64,000 nt of DNA from Dimorphilus gyrociliatus (Eukaryota > Annelida > Polychaeta > Dinophilidae), in the NCBI GenBank assembly GCA_904063045.1, contig CAJFCJ010000002.1:3963891-4027890 (forward strand), written 5' to 3'. Both the position numbers and the translations under genes were made by a program. Below the pieces are notes generated by a model. It was not told where the DNA came from, did no database searches, and was given only the letters and a program-made list of their open reading frames with translations. Shown here piece after piece: positions 10,603-23,333 of the stretch. Each line of letters begins with the position of its first letter. Position 1 is the stretch's first letter.

Positions 10603-13600
10603 CTAAAACGCTGTTTCTGTCCGCATGTTACTTTGGGTTGAAGAAGTTAAGAAGATTCTAGAAGTTAATGACCGACTTTTAAGAATAGCCTGAATGCTTC
10701 GGCGGAAATGCGAACTAAAGTAGCAGTAGATGAACGGATTCATACAACTATTAGCCGCTCCAAGCCATTGGAATAGAGGTTTAATATATTTCTGGATCAT
10801 TTGAAGGTCATAGTTTTTAAACTTGTGAAATATTATTAACAGTTGGAGAGTGTAGAAAGGTAGCCAAGAGAGAGCGAAAGCGACGCAAACAGTTACTAAC
10901 ATTCTCACTATTCGTATTTTCGAACGATTTATATTCTTCTCCGCTCTCGAACCCTTTATACCTATGTTTTGTTTTTTAAAAAAAATATTTGAATTATTTC
11001 AGTTAATAAGATAAATATTAGAGATTAATAAAAGAAAAAACCCACCAGCAACTCTTCTTTTCCATACTTTGCAGATTATTAAAGTGTAGAAAACAGCTAT
11101 TATTATCATAGGAAGTAGGTAGCAGGCAACAAAAATGACGCCGAGTATATATATTTTTCGTAAGTTTTCATCAAATTCTGTTACGCACTGAATAGTCCTT
11201 GGATAAGATTTTTGCTCGAATTTCAGGATAAATGGTATAAAAATAAGTGCAGGAATTGTCCATATAACAGTTAATAAGCAGATTGTTGTTAATTTGGATA
11301 TATTCGTCGAATTTGGATGGAAAATAGCCATGTACCTAAATAAATAATTACCTTTTAAACACCTTTTTCTTTATCAAAATTGTCTTCACTGAATGAAAAC
11401 AATGATAAAAAGAGAAGAAATCAACATAATTGCCATTTAAACAACTTTATATCATTAAATATTTTATCCTATATAAAAAAAGTAAAAGAACAACTATTCA
11501 AAGAGAAATTCCTAGCAATTAAATGAAGCCTTATGTAATACTTCTTAGCTAATAATTATATTTCATAGGAGGGGAAATATGAACATAATTAAATTTCAAA
11601 TTGTCGAGCTAACACTTAAAACTAAAATTGGAAAATCTGGAGGCGGAATGTTGAGTTTTCAAAGATGAAAAAAAGGGCAAGAACTTACTAATTGCAAAAA
11701 AAAAAACCGCTAAAGTAAGATGGATGAGGATCAAAAATCGTAAAATTAGGCCTTTAAACGCATTTATAAATTGTTTAAAGGTGGAGTAAATGATAGTAAA
11801 GTATCAAGATATATTAGATCGTTCTGGTTTGAAATAGTTCTAATCGGTTGTCATCAAGAACATGTTTTTGGATTTTTTTTTGACGTCATAACTCGTATTT
11901 CCTTTTATATAATCATTACAAAATATTAATAATAGAAGAAAGAGAATTCACTAATGAATAAGTGATGGTGAAGAGAGACGTATGAAAAAAAAACCCCGAA
12001 AAAAATTCTGCCTCTTTCTGGCTCATCTTTTATAAATTTCTTTTGAAAGAGGAAATAAAGCCTTTGGCGGTAGTTTTTTCCGTGAAAAAATTTTCTTCCA
12101 TTTTGAGAAAGAATAGAAAATAAACTGTAATATGTTCTTTTTTAATAATACAATTTTTGCTTGAAAGAAAGAGAGAAAATGATGTGTTCTTTCTACTTTT
12201 AGAGAATATAATATATTGGTTAATAAGGCAATATTCATGTTAATCGCAATTCCTAGTTTCTTTATAATTTAAAATAATCTTTTAGTATTATAAATATATT
12301 CTCGTAATTTTCAACTTATTAATACATTAATTGTCTATTCCTTTCTTCGTATCTGCCCTCCCCCAAAACTGTATATATTAATAAAACTGACCTTTCTATA
12401 GCAATTGCTGTCAATGTATTTGTCGAAGCGCCAATGACGAGTCCTTGCATGTAGTTGAACATTTTGCACAATACAGCTCCGTATAACCAATCTGATAGGA
12501 TAGAAAGGTTAAAAGAGAAATTTAATCACCAAACTACGGGTGGAAAATCATGATAAAAATCGTACAAAATAGTTAGCGGAAGAAGAAAGATGAGAACCAT
12601 ATAAATCGATTTCATTTTTTTTATTTTTTTTTTTCTAGATTCACCTATTGCTTTTAAACACAAACACCTTGTTCCTATAAGATTATTAGGCTTAAACATG
12701 AATCTGCTTTTCTAGATTTTGTAATAGCTTTAAAGTTTTTTTTTTATTTTTTTGATAGACCTCCAATAGAGATGTCAGCGTATCGCAAAATGGAAGATAA
12801 GGAGGAGGAGGAGGAGGAGGAGGAGGAGCGGCAGCAGCAGGGACAAAGGGTAAAATAGAAGTGGGAGGAAAAGGGGATTAGGAATAAAATGCTTTTTTAT
12901 TAATAGGCGGTCGCGTCTCTGCGTTTTTTCACACGACACTAGCTGAAAAACCTCGACCGCAATATGCCAAGCTTAATTTAGGATATAGTGATATACTTTA
13001 TTCGATTGGTGGTAATGAATATACTTATGAATATACACAACTGCTATAAATTGCTTCTGTAAATCTGTAAGCGTATATATATTTCTACGTAAGTTATGTA
13101 TATTGAATCATTACATCTGGAAAATACAATACTGGAGAGATTATTAGAGTTTAAGTCAATAATGAAGAATAGACGATTGTAATATTTCTCTTTAAACTTG
13201 GAAACTTTTGACAAAATATAGGGTTAATCTGTAAATTAGATGAAAAGAGAAAAAAGTAGAAGAATTTCGTTGCACGCATGAACAATTTGCCGAAATTAGT
13301 AAATAAATTCCTTATGCAAAACGACTATTAATATCGACGTTTTGATTCGAATAAAATTAAAGATCTACACATTTATTTACTGTTAAAACTCGTGCAGTAT
13401 TTAAATCTATTTATAGTAAATCTTAGATACGCATTCCTTTAGATCTAATGGATTAATGATTACTGCAAAATGCTTATTTTTAAAACGTTCACTTTAATTA
13501 AAATAAATTATATTCATTATCAAGAAAAAGGCTATTTGATATGAGACGAAACTCTCAAAATCTCTCTTGCCCTATAATATATTATCGGTGAAGCAATATT

Positions 13601-14639
13601 GCGTTATTGCTGTTGCTTCTTTGATAAATACGTGATTCGAATCATACAGCCGTAAAACAGCCCTATCGTATTCTCTCCTTTCCTCTTTTTCTTTCCTTCA
13701 ACTGAATTTTCTATTCGATTTTCGAATAGAATAAACGTTAGAACACGATTAAATTCGGCTAAAGAATTTATTTATAAGGCTAAATAAAGTTTCGTAAACT
13801 AACTTGTATTTAAATAAAGGAAGAAAAGGAAAGAAAGAAAAGAAAGCATAATATACTTATTAAACGGATATGGAAAGAAACAATCAACAGAGACGATGCT
13901 AGTTTTTTGGCAACTATACGCTAATGTTAGGTAAATTACAAATACTGTTTTCATTATCGTTTTTTATCGTATAAATTGGTTTGTTTATCAAATTTTAGTT
14001 CATATTGTATGTAGTAAGCAGAGAGAAATAGAAAAAGAAGGGGAGAAAACAAATAGAGCGATAGACAGAATAGAGGAAAATGAAGAGAGAAAGAGAGACA
14101 GATAGACTGACAGACAGAGACATAAAGAGCTGGAGAAAGGGAAGCAGGGACGACGAGGAGAGAAGAAAATAAGCATTGAGTATACACAGAAGAAGTAATA
14201 TATTAAGGTTAACCCAAAAACTTATGGTACCAAAGCAAATAATTCTAAAGTTAATATATATGTATATACTCAATATGTATAGTCTATATAGGTTTTTAGA
14301 GAAAGTTTGTCTGTTCGTATTGATGGAAGCTTATGATTGAGTGAAAGGAGAGAAAAACTGACCTTTAAAAATACTATCCAACAAGTTGAGAGGAAAAACG
14401 AGGAGTGTAACGAGCACATCGGCTATAGCCAAATTGCCGACAAACAAGTTGGTTGTATTCTTTAATTGGGGAGTGCGAAGAATAGCTAGTATAACCAATA
14501 TGTTGTTAACAATAGAAAGGAAGAAGACCACTACATAAGCCAAGATCAGAATGGTTATCATAACTGGTCCTTGCTTGAGAATTGGATAGTAAAATCTACC
14601 CGAACCGTTAAACGGTATAGATGAATTATTAAAGTCCAT
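10603..14639 (-). CDS. Class A neuropeptide-type G protein-coupled receptor
   Basis: Four exons, 14639-14363, 12491-12392, 11335-11046, 10961-10603, join in frame to 341 residues. All seven helices are present. TM1 has NNILVILAIL, TM2 NLAIADVLV, extracellular loop 1 WLYGAVLCK with the disulfide cysteine, TM3 ends in the DRY variant ERY split across exons 2/3, TM5 YLLPMIIIAVFY, TM6 FALSWLPFY, and TM7 NPFIY for NPxxY. The extracellular N-terminus has NNS and NGS glycosylation sites. The pattern (ERY, SWLPFY, NSCMNPFIY) is typical of rhodopsin-family peptide receptors of the RFamide/NPFF/trissin-like group, but I cannot name the ligand. Introns of about 1.9 kb and 1.06 kb are far longer than elsewhere in the window. 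A splice acceptor sits two bases before the ATG, so an upstream exon is expected (candidate at 15010-15082). Confidence 0.9.
10962..14362 (-). other. Long GPCR introns, mostly featureless
   Basis: The three introns (14362-12492, 12391-11336, 11045-10962) are AT-rich. The first holds an AGG/CAG-like triplet run near 12800-12840 and a purine-rich block on the plus strand near 14020-14170. Open frames inside it are shadows of these low-complexity stretches. No nested gene was recognised. Confidence 0.55.
12799..12840. repeat. AGG/GCAGCA triplet run
   Basis: About nine AGG units followed by GCAGCAGCAG. Purine-rich simple sequence inside the first GPCR intron. Confidence 0.8.
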
Positions 14640-14754
14640 TCCTAAAATTATGAAGTCCTCTTGAAAAGAATTAGAGTCCTCAACTTCCTTCTTCTCTCTT
14701 CTCTTTCCCTTGTAGTTTTCAGATACTTTGTACTTTTTCTCTTCCTTTTTAAAC

Positions 14755-14833
14755 TCTTCTATCTTTCTCTCTCACTCTTTCACTCTCGCTTTCACTCGCT
14801 CTCTTCTTCACTCACTCGCTCTATCTCTCCCAC

Positions 14834-14878
<45 letters not shown>

Positions 14879-14935
14879 CGCTCGCTCGCTCCCTCGCTCT
14901 CTCTTTCGTTCTCTCTTTCGTTCTCTCTTCCCTTA
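14755..14935. repeat. CT/CTCG pyrimidine-rich satellite block
   Basis: Some 180 bases nearly all C and T on the plus strand: CTCT runs, a pure CT tract near 14843-14873, four GCTC units, then CTCTCTTTCGTT repeats. It lies within the probable 5' intron of the GPCR gene and produces spurious Ser/Leu- or Glu/Arg-rich open frames on both strands. Long homopurine-homopyrimidine tracts can form triplex (H-DNA). Confidence 0.9.
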
Positions 14936-15009
14936 CGTCTCCTTCTCCCGAGACTAATTGCGCAGGATATTGCGACCCAACGCCAGAGGGCACTGGCTTT
15001 ATCCTTTAC

Positions 15010-15082
15010 CGTGCCAAAATTCAAGGCCTACCACTCTTGACTCTAGCATATGAAGGCATAGCCTCATCTCTTCATTGTCGTC
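15010..15082 (-). other. Candidate upstream exon of the GPCR gene
   Basis: On the minus strand a good acceptor (TTATTACTTCTCCAG) at 15084-15083 and donor (CACG|GTAAAG) after 15010 bound 73 bases of near-balanced composition. It is open in the frame DDNEEMRLCLHML, and its leftover G plus the two bases before the receptor ATG make GGA, so it would join in frame. It could extend the receptor N-terminus (start MRLCLHML) or be 5' untranslated. The phase match has a one-in-three chance by accident. Confidence 0.38.
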
Positions 15083-15153
15083 CTGGAGAAGTAATAACTT
15101 TCTTTTTTTACAATGTTTCCAATAGTTTCATTAAAAAAAATTTAATCTATTAA

Positions 15154-16206
15154 TAGAAAAATGAAGAAGATACGGGAGTGGAACCGAAGTTAATAGGCTT
15201 AAAACGCCTGATAAACAATTGTATTATTTATATCGGTTTTTTATTTTGTATGCTTTTTTCTTCATTTTTTTTTTACTTTTCTATAAATACAAGAACGTGA
15301 GACTTATACTTTTCCCCTTGAGGGCAGTCGTCCTTTTTTCCCATCTCTTTAACCTAAAGTATTTCCGATATCATAGAAAAAAAATTCTATTTAACACCTG
15401 TTCTTAGTAAATAAAGAAAAAACTCGACAACAAGGAAATTTCACTTTTTCAATAAAGACTAGCAAACTACCAGTACTATATATATATATATATACTGTAC
15501 GTATTGTATGTACTGAATATACTACATATTATCGTCATTCATTCTTTCTTTTTATACACAAGTGTGTATAAATAGGATATTCTATACATGGAAATACTGT
15601 ACATATATAAACATTATAGAGTAACATATTCTTCCTGACAAGAATAGAGTTATTTTTATTGTCGGCTTTTCTCTTTTTCACCTTCTTATAAAGTCAACAG
15701 CCTAGAGGCGATAGGAAGGAGAAAATGATGACTATGAAGTAGGAAGGGATGAAAGGAGAGGAAGTACGAAAGAAAATTTCTTTCCACTGTCATTCTGCAG
15801 CATTATATTTTATCGGTATAAAAAAGGTTCTGAAAAAGAAAGTACCAAAAGTACAGGTAATGGATTACATAACTAAATAGAATTGTCTATAACAAACAAC
15901 ATTAAGCAAACAACCATCTAGTGACAGCTGTGCTGCAACATTTTTTTTATCATACGCAAAAAACATATGTTACGATAATTTATTCTTTTCTGGTCTTAAT
16001 AACCACTCATATCGATTTATTACTGATATTTATAGGTCGCTCTAAATCTTATTCTTTATGTCTATCACTCTTATTTTCTAACTAGTAAGCCTACAATCTA
16101 GATAAGACTATTATTCATGCAATGTTGCGTGATAAGCGTTATCTTTTGCGTTAGAAAATTGTCAATAGTACAGTTTACTCCTCATTCTCTGGACATTTCT
16201 GTTGAA
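15154..16206. other. Intergenic between GPCR and ABCA gene
   Basis: About 1 kb of AT-rich DNA with a short TA run near 15479-15494. No convincing exon or RNA was seen. It holds the upstream flanks of two divergently transcribed genes. Confidence 0.5.
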
Positions 16207-19200
16207 ATGGCATTGAATCAGTTTCTTTTGTTATTATGGAAAAACTGGTTGTTACAAAGCAGAAAGATTGTATTAACCCTTTTCCAAATTGGTCTACCAA
16301 CTGTTTTTGCTCTTATTTTGGTTCTAATTCGACCTAGAGTTACATTAGACATATATCCAGAAGATACATCTTTTTATCAAATCCCTTCAACAGTTTTTAT
16401 ATTGCCATTTCAGTATCGCGCATTATCGTGTTGTTTAAAGGATAAAATTCATTTAGCTTATTCTCCTGAAAATGATATAACTACTAGAATTATGAATAGA
16501 TTTAAAGAAACTCACTGGTCAGGAGAAGAATTTATAGATGTAATACGTAAGTATCTAATTATTTAGATGACTAATAAGATGTAATGAGTCACCACCTGTG
16601 CCAATAATCATGACTGACTGAAATATTGTTATCTCTTAAAAACAGCTTTTAAAAATGAGTCCATGCTGGAGGCATATTTCCGTAACATACAGGCTGATAA
16701 TAGCCCACCTGGGGAACGGTTTAATTGTTCATTTTATCCCATTATACCTCCTGAAATTGAACAAATTTGCGACTTGTGGAGCAATCAGTCAATTCCAATT
16801 AAAATGGGTGGGATTGTCTTTAAGAATGTTGTTGATGAAATACCAAAACAAGTGGAATACAAAATTCGTTTTCCTGCAAAACATTTAATAATACGACAAA
16901 ATAGAGGGGATTTTTTTTCGGCTACGGATTGGCTCACTACTTTCATTTTCCCTAGATTCCGATTAGCTGGACCTAGAAGCAGATATAATATCTATGGTGG
17001 GGCTCCCAACTATATTAGAACTGGGTTTTCAGGTGTACAAATAGCTTTAGACAAGGCTATTGCACTTGAGAAAACTTCTAATACTGATAACCTACCTATT
17101 GCAAAATTCAGAAGAATGTCTTACCCTCCTCATATTAGAGATTTCTTCATTCAAGTAATCCAACGGCAATTACCCTTCATTATAATGTTAAGTCTAATAA
17201 TCACTGCTGCAAATGTTGTACAAGATCTAGTTTTAGAGAAAGAAAAGAGACTGAGAGAGTCAATGAAGCTAATGGGTCTTAAGACCTGGGTTCATTGGTT
17301 ATCTTGGTTTGTCAAATACTTGTCATTTATATTAATATCAATAGCTATCATGACTATACTGTATTGTGTCAAGTTCAGTTCCAAAGGAGCAATAATACGT
17401 TTCGCTGATCCTTCATTGATATTTGTTTTTTTATTGCTATATTCCATTGCAACCATTATGTTTTGCTTTGCTGTAAGCTGTGCATTTTCTAAAGCAAGTT
17501 CAGGAGCTGCGGCTGGAGCTGTTCTCTTCTTAGCATCATATGTTCCTTACTTCTTTTTTCAAAATCAGTATGAAACATTAAGTAATGGGGTAAAGTTTGG
17601 AACATCTATCTTTCACAATGTAGCAATGGCTTTCGGTTGCATGCAGATAGCATTATTTGAAGGAACAGGCGTTGGTCTTAAGTGGAACAATTTCCATAAA
17701 CCGTACAGCGTCGATGACAGCTTTACTATGTTGCACGTCTTCGTTATGCTAATTGCCGATTCTATCTTCTACGGCCTGATTACATGGTATTTGGACAACG
17801 TTGTACCTGGCGAGTATGGCATACCTCGACCATTGTACTTTCCGTTTACTGTAAGTTTATAATAAAATACCCTCGTGTAAAAGAAGAAAAGATGAATGAG
17901 ACGTTTATCTGAATCTCTAGTGACTTTTTTCTCCCTTTACAGAAATCCTATTGGTGTGGAAAAAAAGTGCGCCATATGGATGTGGAGGAGATTGATACAG
18001 CTGACTTGGACTCTGAGAGTTTTGAGAAATTACCAGTCGGAGCTATAAGCGGCATTTGTTTGAGAAACTTACGAAAAGAGTTTGGTTCAGGCCCGAGTAA
18101 AAAAATTGCAGTACAGGGAACAACTATAGACATGTTAGAGGGTCAAATAACCGCTTTGTTAGGTCATAACGGGGCTGGAAAAACAACAACAATGTCAATG
18201 TTAACTGGCTTTCTTCAACCATCCTCCGGTACTGCATACATTAACGGCCTTGACATACGTACAGATTTAGAAGAAGTTCGAAAGACTTTGGGACTCTGTC
18301 CACAACATGACATACTATTCGATAATCTGACTGTTAAGGAACATTTGGAATTTTTCGCAAAGGTTCGTTATCTCGCTTCGTCGCTCGTTAATCGCTCAAG
18401 AACTTGTTGCCAATGATTCCGTCTATATATTATTTGCGCAGAAATTTCTTCTTGAGTACGAATAAATCTATTTATTTCGTTTCCTAATGACAGTTGAAAG
18501 GATGTGAGGCGAAAGACGTAAAGTCCGAAGTCGATAGAATGATCGAAGTACTAAAACTCCATGACAAACGCAATTACAAAGCGGGGGGCTTGTCAGGGGG
18601 TCAAAAGAGAAAGCTGAGTGTGGGAATTGCGTTGATAGGCGGATCGGTAAAGATTTTTTATTATTGATAAGTCAACATGCATTTAACTAAATGCAAAATG
18701 TTTTTTTTTTTTTGTTAGAAAATTGTTATTTTGGACGAACCAACAAGCGGTATGGACCCTGAGGCAAGAAGACAAACGTGGGATATTTTACAGTCTGAAA
18801 GAGAAGGTAGAACTATGATATTATCTACACACTTTATGGACGAAGCGGATCTATTGGGAGATCGTATTGCAATCATGGCTCACGGTAAAGTTCAATGTTA
18901 CGGAACTAGTCTCTTCCTGAAAAAGAAATACGGAGTTGGTTACCATATGGTCATTGTAAAATCTAAAAACTGTGATGTGAATATTCTAACTGAAGTTGTT
19001 TGCAAACACGTACCTGAAGCAGCAATTGAAAGTAATATAAGTTCTGAACTATCATATGTCTTACCTCAAGAATCAAGCTCTGCCTTTGAAGGGCTATTTA
19101 GTGAATTAGAGGCTGACAAGATTAAACTGGGTATTAGTTCCTTTGGAGCTTCAGTAACAACCATGGAAGAGGTCTTCCTTAAAGTCGGCGAAAGTGTTGA

Positions 19201-22200
19201 TTCTACATTGGAGGAGAAAATGATTTCTCAAGCACCAGACACAAAAAATGGTCTTACTTATCACAACTATGAAAATCCTGTATTCGAAAAAGATCAAGAT
19301 CTGGAATTAAAAGGTCCAATAGGTTAGTATTTTGAGTCGCTAATTTTTACGAATGACTAGGCAGCTACAGGGTTTTCGGATAGAGTTCGTACTCTCTAAT
19401 ACCAACTGCTATTTTTATTAGCAGAGAAAATTTCGTTAAAGTCGATGAACACTAAAAAAATAGCTATTCCAATCCCTAAAAAGTTATCAGGTTTCCCTTT
19501 TATTATTACGTAGTACGATATATAGAATGAAAACTAAAGAATCAGTTTTAGGCAGAGAGGACAAATCTTCGTCTGAAACTAGTCCTAAATTATCTTTTAT
19601 TGCTTTTCATGATTGATAAATGTTATCTAAAAAAGTTTCTGTATAAAAAAAAATGACTTTATATTGATATAGCATAACGACACTGTCCTACAGTTCTAGA
19701 TAGTTGAGATAAGCGATACATCAGGTTCTAATATATATTAGAAATAACACTTATAACTATTACTTTATTTACATAGAGGCATCCAAACAATAAACATATA
19801 CTTTTATTAACGCTCGTCTCTTTTCCCAAACGACTTTTCTTTTTTCATCCTTGTCGTATTTATTTGAAGAGGAGAAGCTTACAAACGAAGTCGCAATTGC
19901 TTGTTGATCATGCTTAAAAGGCTTTTTCATTGAGAACGCAATTCGACGCTCCCTTTTCATTAAAGCAAAGGGATTGTTTCGGGTAGTTGTAATAGTTTTG
20001 ACCGACTATAGATTAGTCTGCTCATTTGGGAGCGACTCTGATACCCGGAACCCTGATTAAGCCGCTTAGTTGCACCTAAGGCATAGATTACATCACTTGC
20101 ATTATTTAGGTCCTCAATACAAGAAAGTATATCCAGCAGGTGGCAAGAAAATTGACTTTAATGAAGGATCAAAATCTCCTCAACTACCTTGGAGTATTTC
20201 AAAGAAAAATTCTGGAGGAAAGTTGGTTTTACAACAAGTACGTACAATGCTATGGAAACGCTTTATACACTCTCTGAGAAACAAACTGGTCTCGGTTACC
20301 CAACTAGCTGTACCTCTCTTTTTTACAATTATACCCTGTATAGTTTTGAGAACTCTTCCAGGACCTAGAGAAGGACCAGCCCTCAATCTTTCTCTAAGCA
20401 TGTATGACAGCCCAATTACAACGGTGTATTCTAACTATTCGGCTAATAATCAAATAATGCCTCGTTTGCTTGAGAATTTTAAAAATTATGCAAATGAATA
20501 CGGATCAATCAGGGAACCAGGATCGGAGAAATATAATGGATCTAACCGTTATATTGTCGAACAAGCCAAGAACAGCCTCTCGCTCTACAAGAACAACTAT
20601 CAAGTAGCTATTGATGGAAGACAAACCTATTTTGAACTCTTATTTAACGGAGAGAGTTATCATTCTGTAGGCACTGCTTTTTCCGTACTTGGCAATGCAG
20701 TGCAAAGAATGCTTATATCACCTGAACATGGCGTTAAGGCAACCAATCACCCTCTTCCTCGTGACACAAATGAACAAGTGGAAGATGAATTGAGGAGTAG
20801 TGCGGCACTTGGTATGATAATAGCTTTTAATGTTATGTTTGGTATGGCTTTCTTAGTTGGTACGTTTGCAATTTTTTTGATAAAAGAAAGAGCAGTGAAA
20901 TCAAAACATCTCCAATTTGTCTCTGGTGTCAACAGTTTTAGTTTCTGGTCAGCAACCTTTTTTTACGATCTTATCAATTATGCGATACCATCTATTCTAT
21001 TAATACCTGTTTTCGTTGCTTTCAATATTAAAGCTTTAGTAGCGGGAACTAATCTTGCGTGGTTGTTTCTTATTGATATGCTTTATGGTTGGGCCATCTT
21101 ACCATTTATCTATTTTACATCGTCAATATTTACCGTACCATCGTCTGGTTACGTTTGGTTAACGGTTTTGAACATCTTTACTGGAACTTTAGCCGTTTTA
21201 GCTGTTTTGATTCTAAGAATTCCAGATTTGAATACTGGTACAATTGCAGATGTTTTAGAATGGGTTTTCCATATAATATTGCCGAATTTTAATTTCGGTC
21301 GAGCTCTGCAAAATCTCTATATAAATGCCGACAACAGAAGAATATGTGACAGACCTGAAATTGAATCATTTTGCAACAGTATGATAGAGATAATGAACTC
21401 TACGAACCCCTGTTGCTTTCAAACAGAAAGATGCGGTAATTTTTGCGCCCATTGGACGAAAAATCCAGCTGATTGGTCATCTCCCGGTATTGGAAAGAGC
21501 TTGATCTTCTTATCTATACAGGGACTTTTATTTACTATGCTTGTATTCATTATTGATAGCGGAACAGCTAGAAGGGCAGTAAGTGCATTTGTAAGCAGTA
21601 GCAGGGCTATGATGGCATCACAATTTGATGATGACAGCATGATTGATGAAGATGTTCAAGAGGAAAAACTTAGGATAAAGTCAACTCCTATGGATACGCT
21701 TGCTAAAACTGATACGATCGTTTTATCCGATGTGGTAAAATTTTATGGTAATTTTAGGGCCGTTGAAGGTCTAAATGTTGGCATACCAGGGGGTGAATGT
21801 TTTGGTCTATTAGGTGTAAATGGAGCAGGAAAAACAACTACTTTTAAAATGCTTACGGGCGATGAGAGTTTATCTGGTGGAAAAGCGTTCATAGAAACTT
21901 ATAATGTTGCCTCCGAAATCAAACAAGTTCAACAAAGGGTGGGATATTGCCCCCAATTTGATGCTCTAATTGACCAAATGACTGTAAAAGAAACGCTGGA
22001 GATGTATGCTCGATTGAGAGGTGTAAGGGAAGAAGAATTAAAGCAAGTAGTCCAAAGTCTTATTCAGGGACTTCTTTTAGAAGAGTATACGGATAAACAA
22101 GCAGGTCAACTATCTGGAGGTAACAAACGCAAACTGTCAACTGCTATGGCATTAGTAGGAGATCCTCCAGTTATCCTCTTGGATGAGCCAACAACAGGAA

Positions 22201-22763
22201 TGGATCCTGTTGCTCGTCGTCTTCTATGGCAAACACTTAATAAAGTGAGAGATGCTGGAAAAACTCTAGTCTTAACATCTCATAGTATGGAAGAATGTGA
22301 AGCACTATGTACTAGATTAGCCATTATGGTGAATGGTCAATTTAAATGTCTAGGAACAACACAACATCTAAAGACAAGATTTGGTGAAGGATATACTCTT
22401 GTCGCAAAACTCAGCGGGTCCACTGAAGAAGAAGTAGCTGAAAGAATGCAAGAAATGCAAAATTTTGTGGAATCTTCTTTTGAAGGAGCTACTTTGAAAG
22501 ATAAACACCACGGTCTAGTTTATTATCAACTAAAGAGTAGAGGTGTTTCTTGGGCTAGTCTATTCGGAACAATCGAAAAAAATCGTGAACGTTTACACAT
22601 AGACGACTATTCTGTCAGCCAAACAACATTAGAACAAGTTTTTATAAATTTTGCGAGAACGCAAAAACCCCCAACTATCGATAAAAGTAATATTGGGGTT
22701 CAATGTACTAGGTGCTGTTCCTATATATTGTGTTGTCGGTGTTGCTGTAAAGATGATGCCTGA
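16207..22763 (+). CDS. ABCA3-like full-length ABC lipid transporter
   Basis: Six exons, 16207-16546, 16646-17850, 17943-18362, 18494-18646, 18719-19322, 20110-22763, join in phase to 1791 residues (human ABCA3 about 1700). ABCA proteins move phospholipids across or into organelle and plasma membranes. The start [14 protein letters not shown] matches the family; an in-frame upstream ATG at 16117 is less likely. NBD1: Walker [10 protein letters not shown] near residue 589, Q-loop [13 protein letters not shown], signature LSGGQ near 688, Walker [12 protein letters not shown] near 708. NBD2: GVNGAGKTT near 1475, [18 protein letters not shown] near 1575, [11 protein letters not shown] near 1593. 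The large extracellular loop and helices of each half flank these. The regulatory tail ends in [11 protein letters not shown] and then a Cys-rich end ([15 protein letters not shown]) that could be palmitoylated. Intron 5 is unusually long (787 bp). Confidence 0.95.
19323..20109 (+). other. Long intron 5 of the ABCA3-like gene
   Basis: 787 bp between donor ATAG|GTTAGT and acceptor CATTATTTAG|GT. No further coding segment was found; the flanking exons already join in frame (GPI to GPQYKK). Confidence 0.6.
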
Positions 22764-23145
22764 AGAAACACTAGATATATTTCATTTTTTTATTTAAAAG
22801 TAACTTCTACGTCAATGTTTAGCTTGTAGAAGATAAATAATTTTAAATCAAAAGAAATTCAGAACGCTGATGCGTTTCCTGCAAACAGGCGAGTGGAAGC
22901 TAACATTTTTTCTTGCTTTAATTGTTTATATATTTACTTTCTCTTTTTTTTTTGCCTTTACAAATAAAACAGTAGGATAATGACATTTGAATTGAAAAAC
23001 CTTCAATAGAATGATAGATATCAGTTGATGTCTCTGTCTAGGCTTATTTTTAAAAATAGAATTAATAAGATGACTAGTGCAAGTGAAAACGTACTATTTT
23101 AGAAATTGACGCAAGATGAGAATGAAGAAGGAAAGAAGGTGAAAG

Positions 23146-23220
23146 ACAGAGAGAGAGAGAGAGAGAGAGAGCGATAGAGATAGAGATAGAGATAGAGATA
23201 GATAGAGAGAGAGAGAGAGT
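23146..23220. repeat. GA / GATAGA microsatellite
   Basis: GAGAGA runs flanking several GATAGA units. Simple sequence in the 3' flank of the ABCA3-like gene. Confidence 0.9.
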
Positions 23221-23333
23221 GCACCTTCAGGTTGACTAATTAATTGTCTTTTTGTTTCTAATTAAGTTGTAAGTATTTTCCTCAGGATTACGCTGCAGGG
23301 AATTAACCTGTAACATGTTTGTAAGTGTAATTA

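Noticed and set aside
13954-14273. Ser/Leu-rich minus-strand frames in the first GPCR intron
   Set aside because: Caused by a purine-rich plus-strand stretch; no splice support or complexity.
14661-15153. Ser/Leu-rich open frames on plus and Glu/Arg-rich frames on minus
   Set aside because: They are translations of the CT repeat block.
16117-16206. Upstream in-frame ATG extending the ABCA3-like protein by 30 residues
   Set aside because: [14 protein letters not shown] is the conserved family start; the extension shows no similarity.
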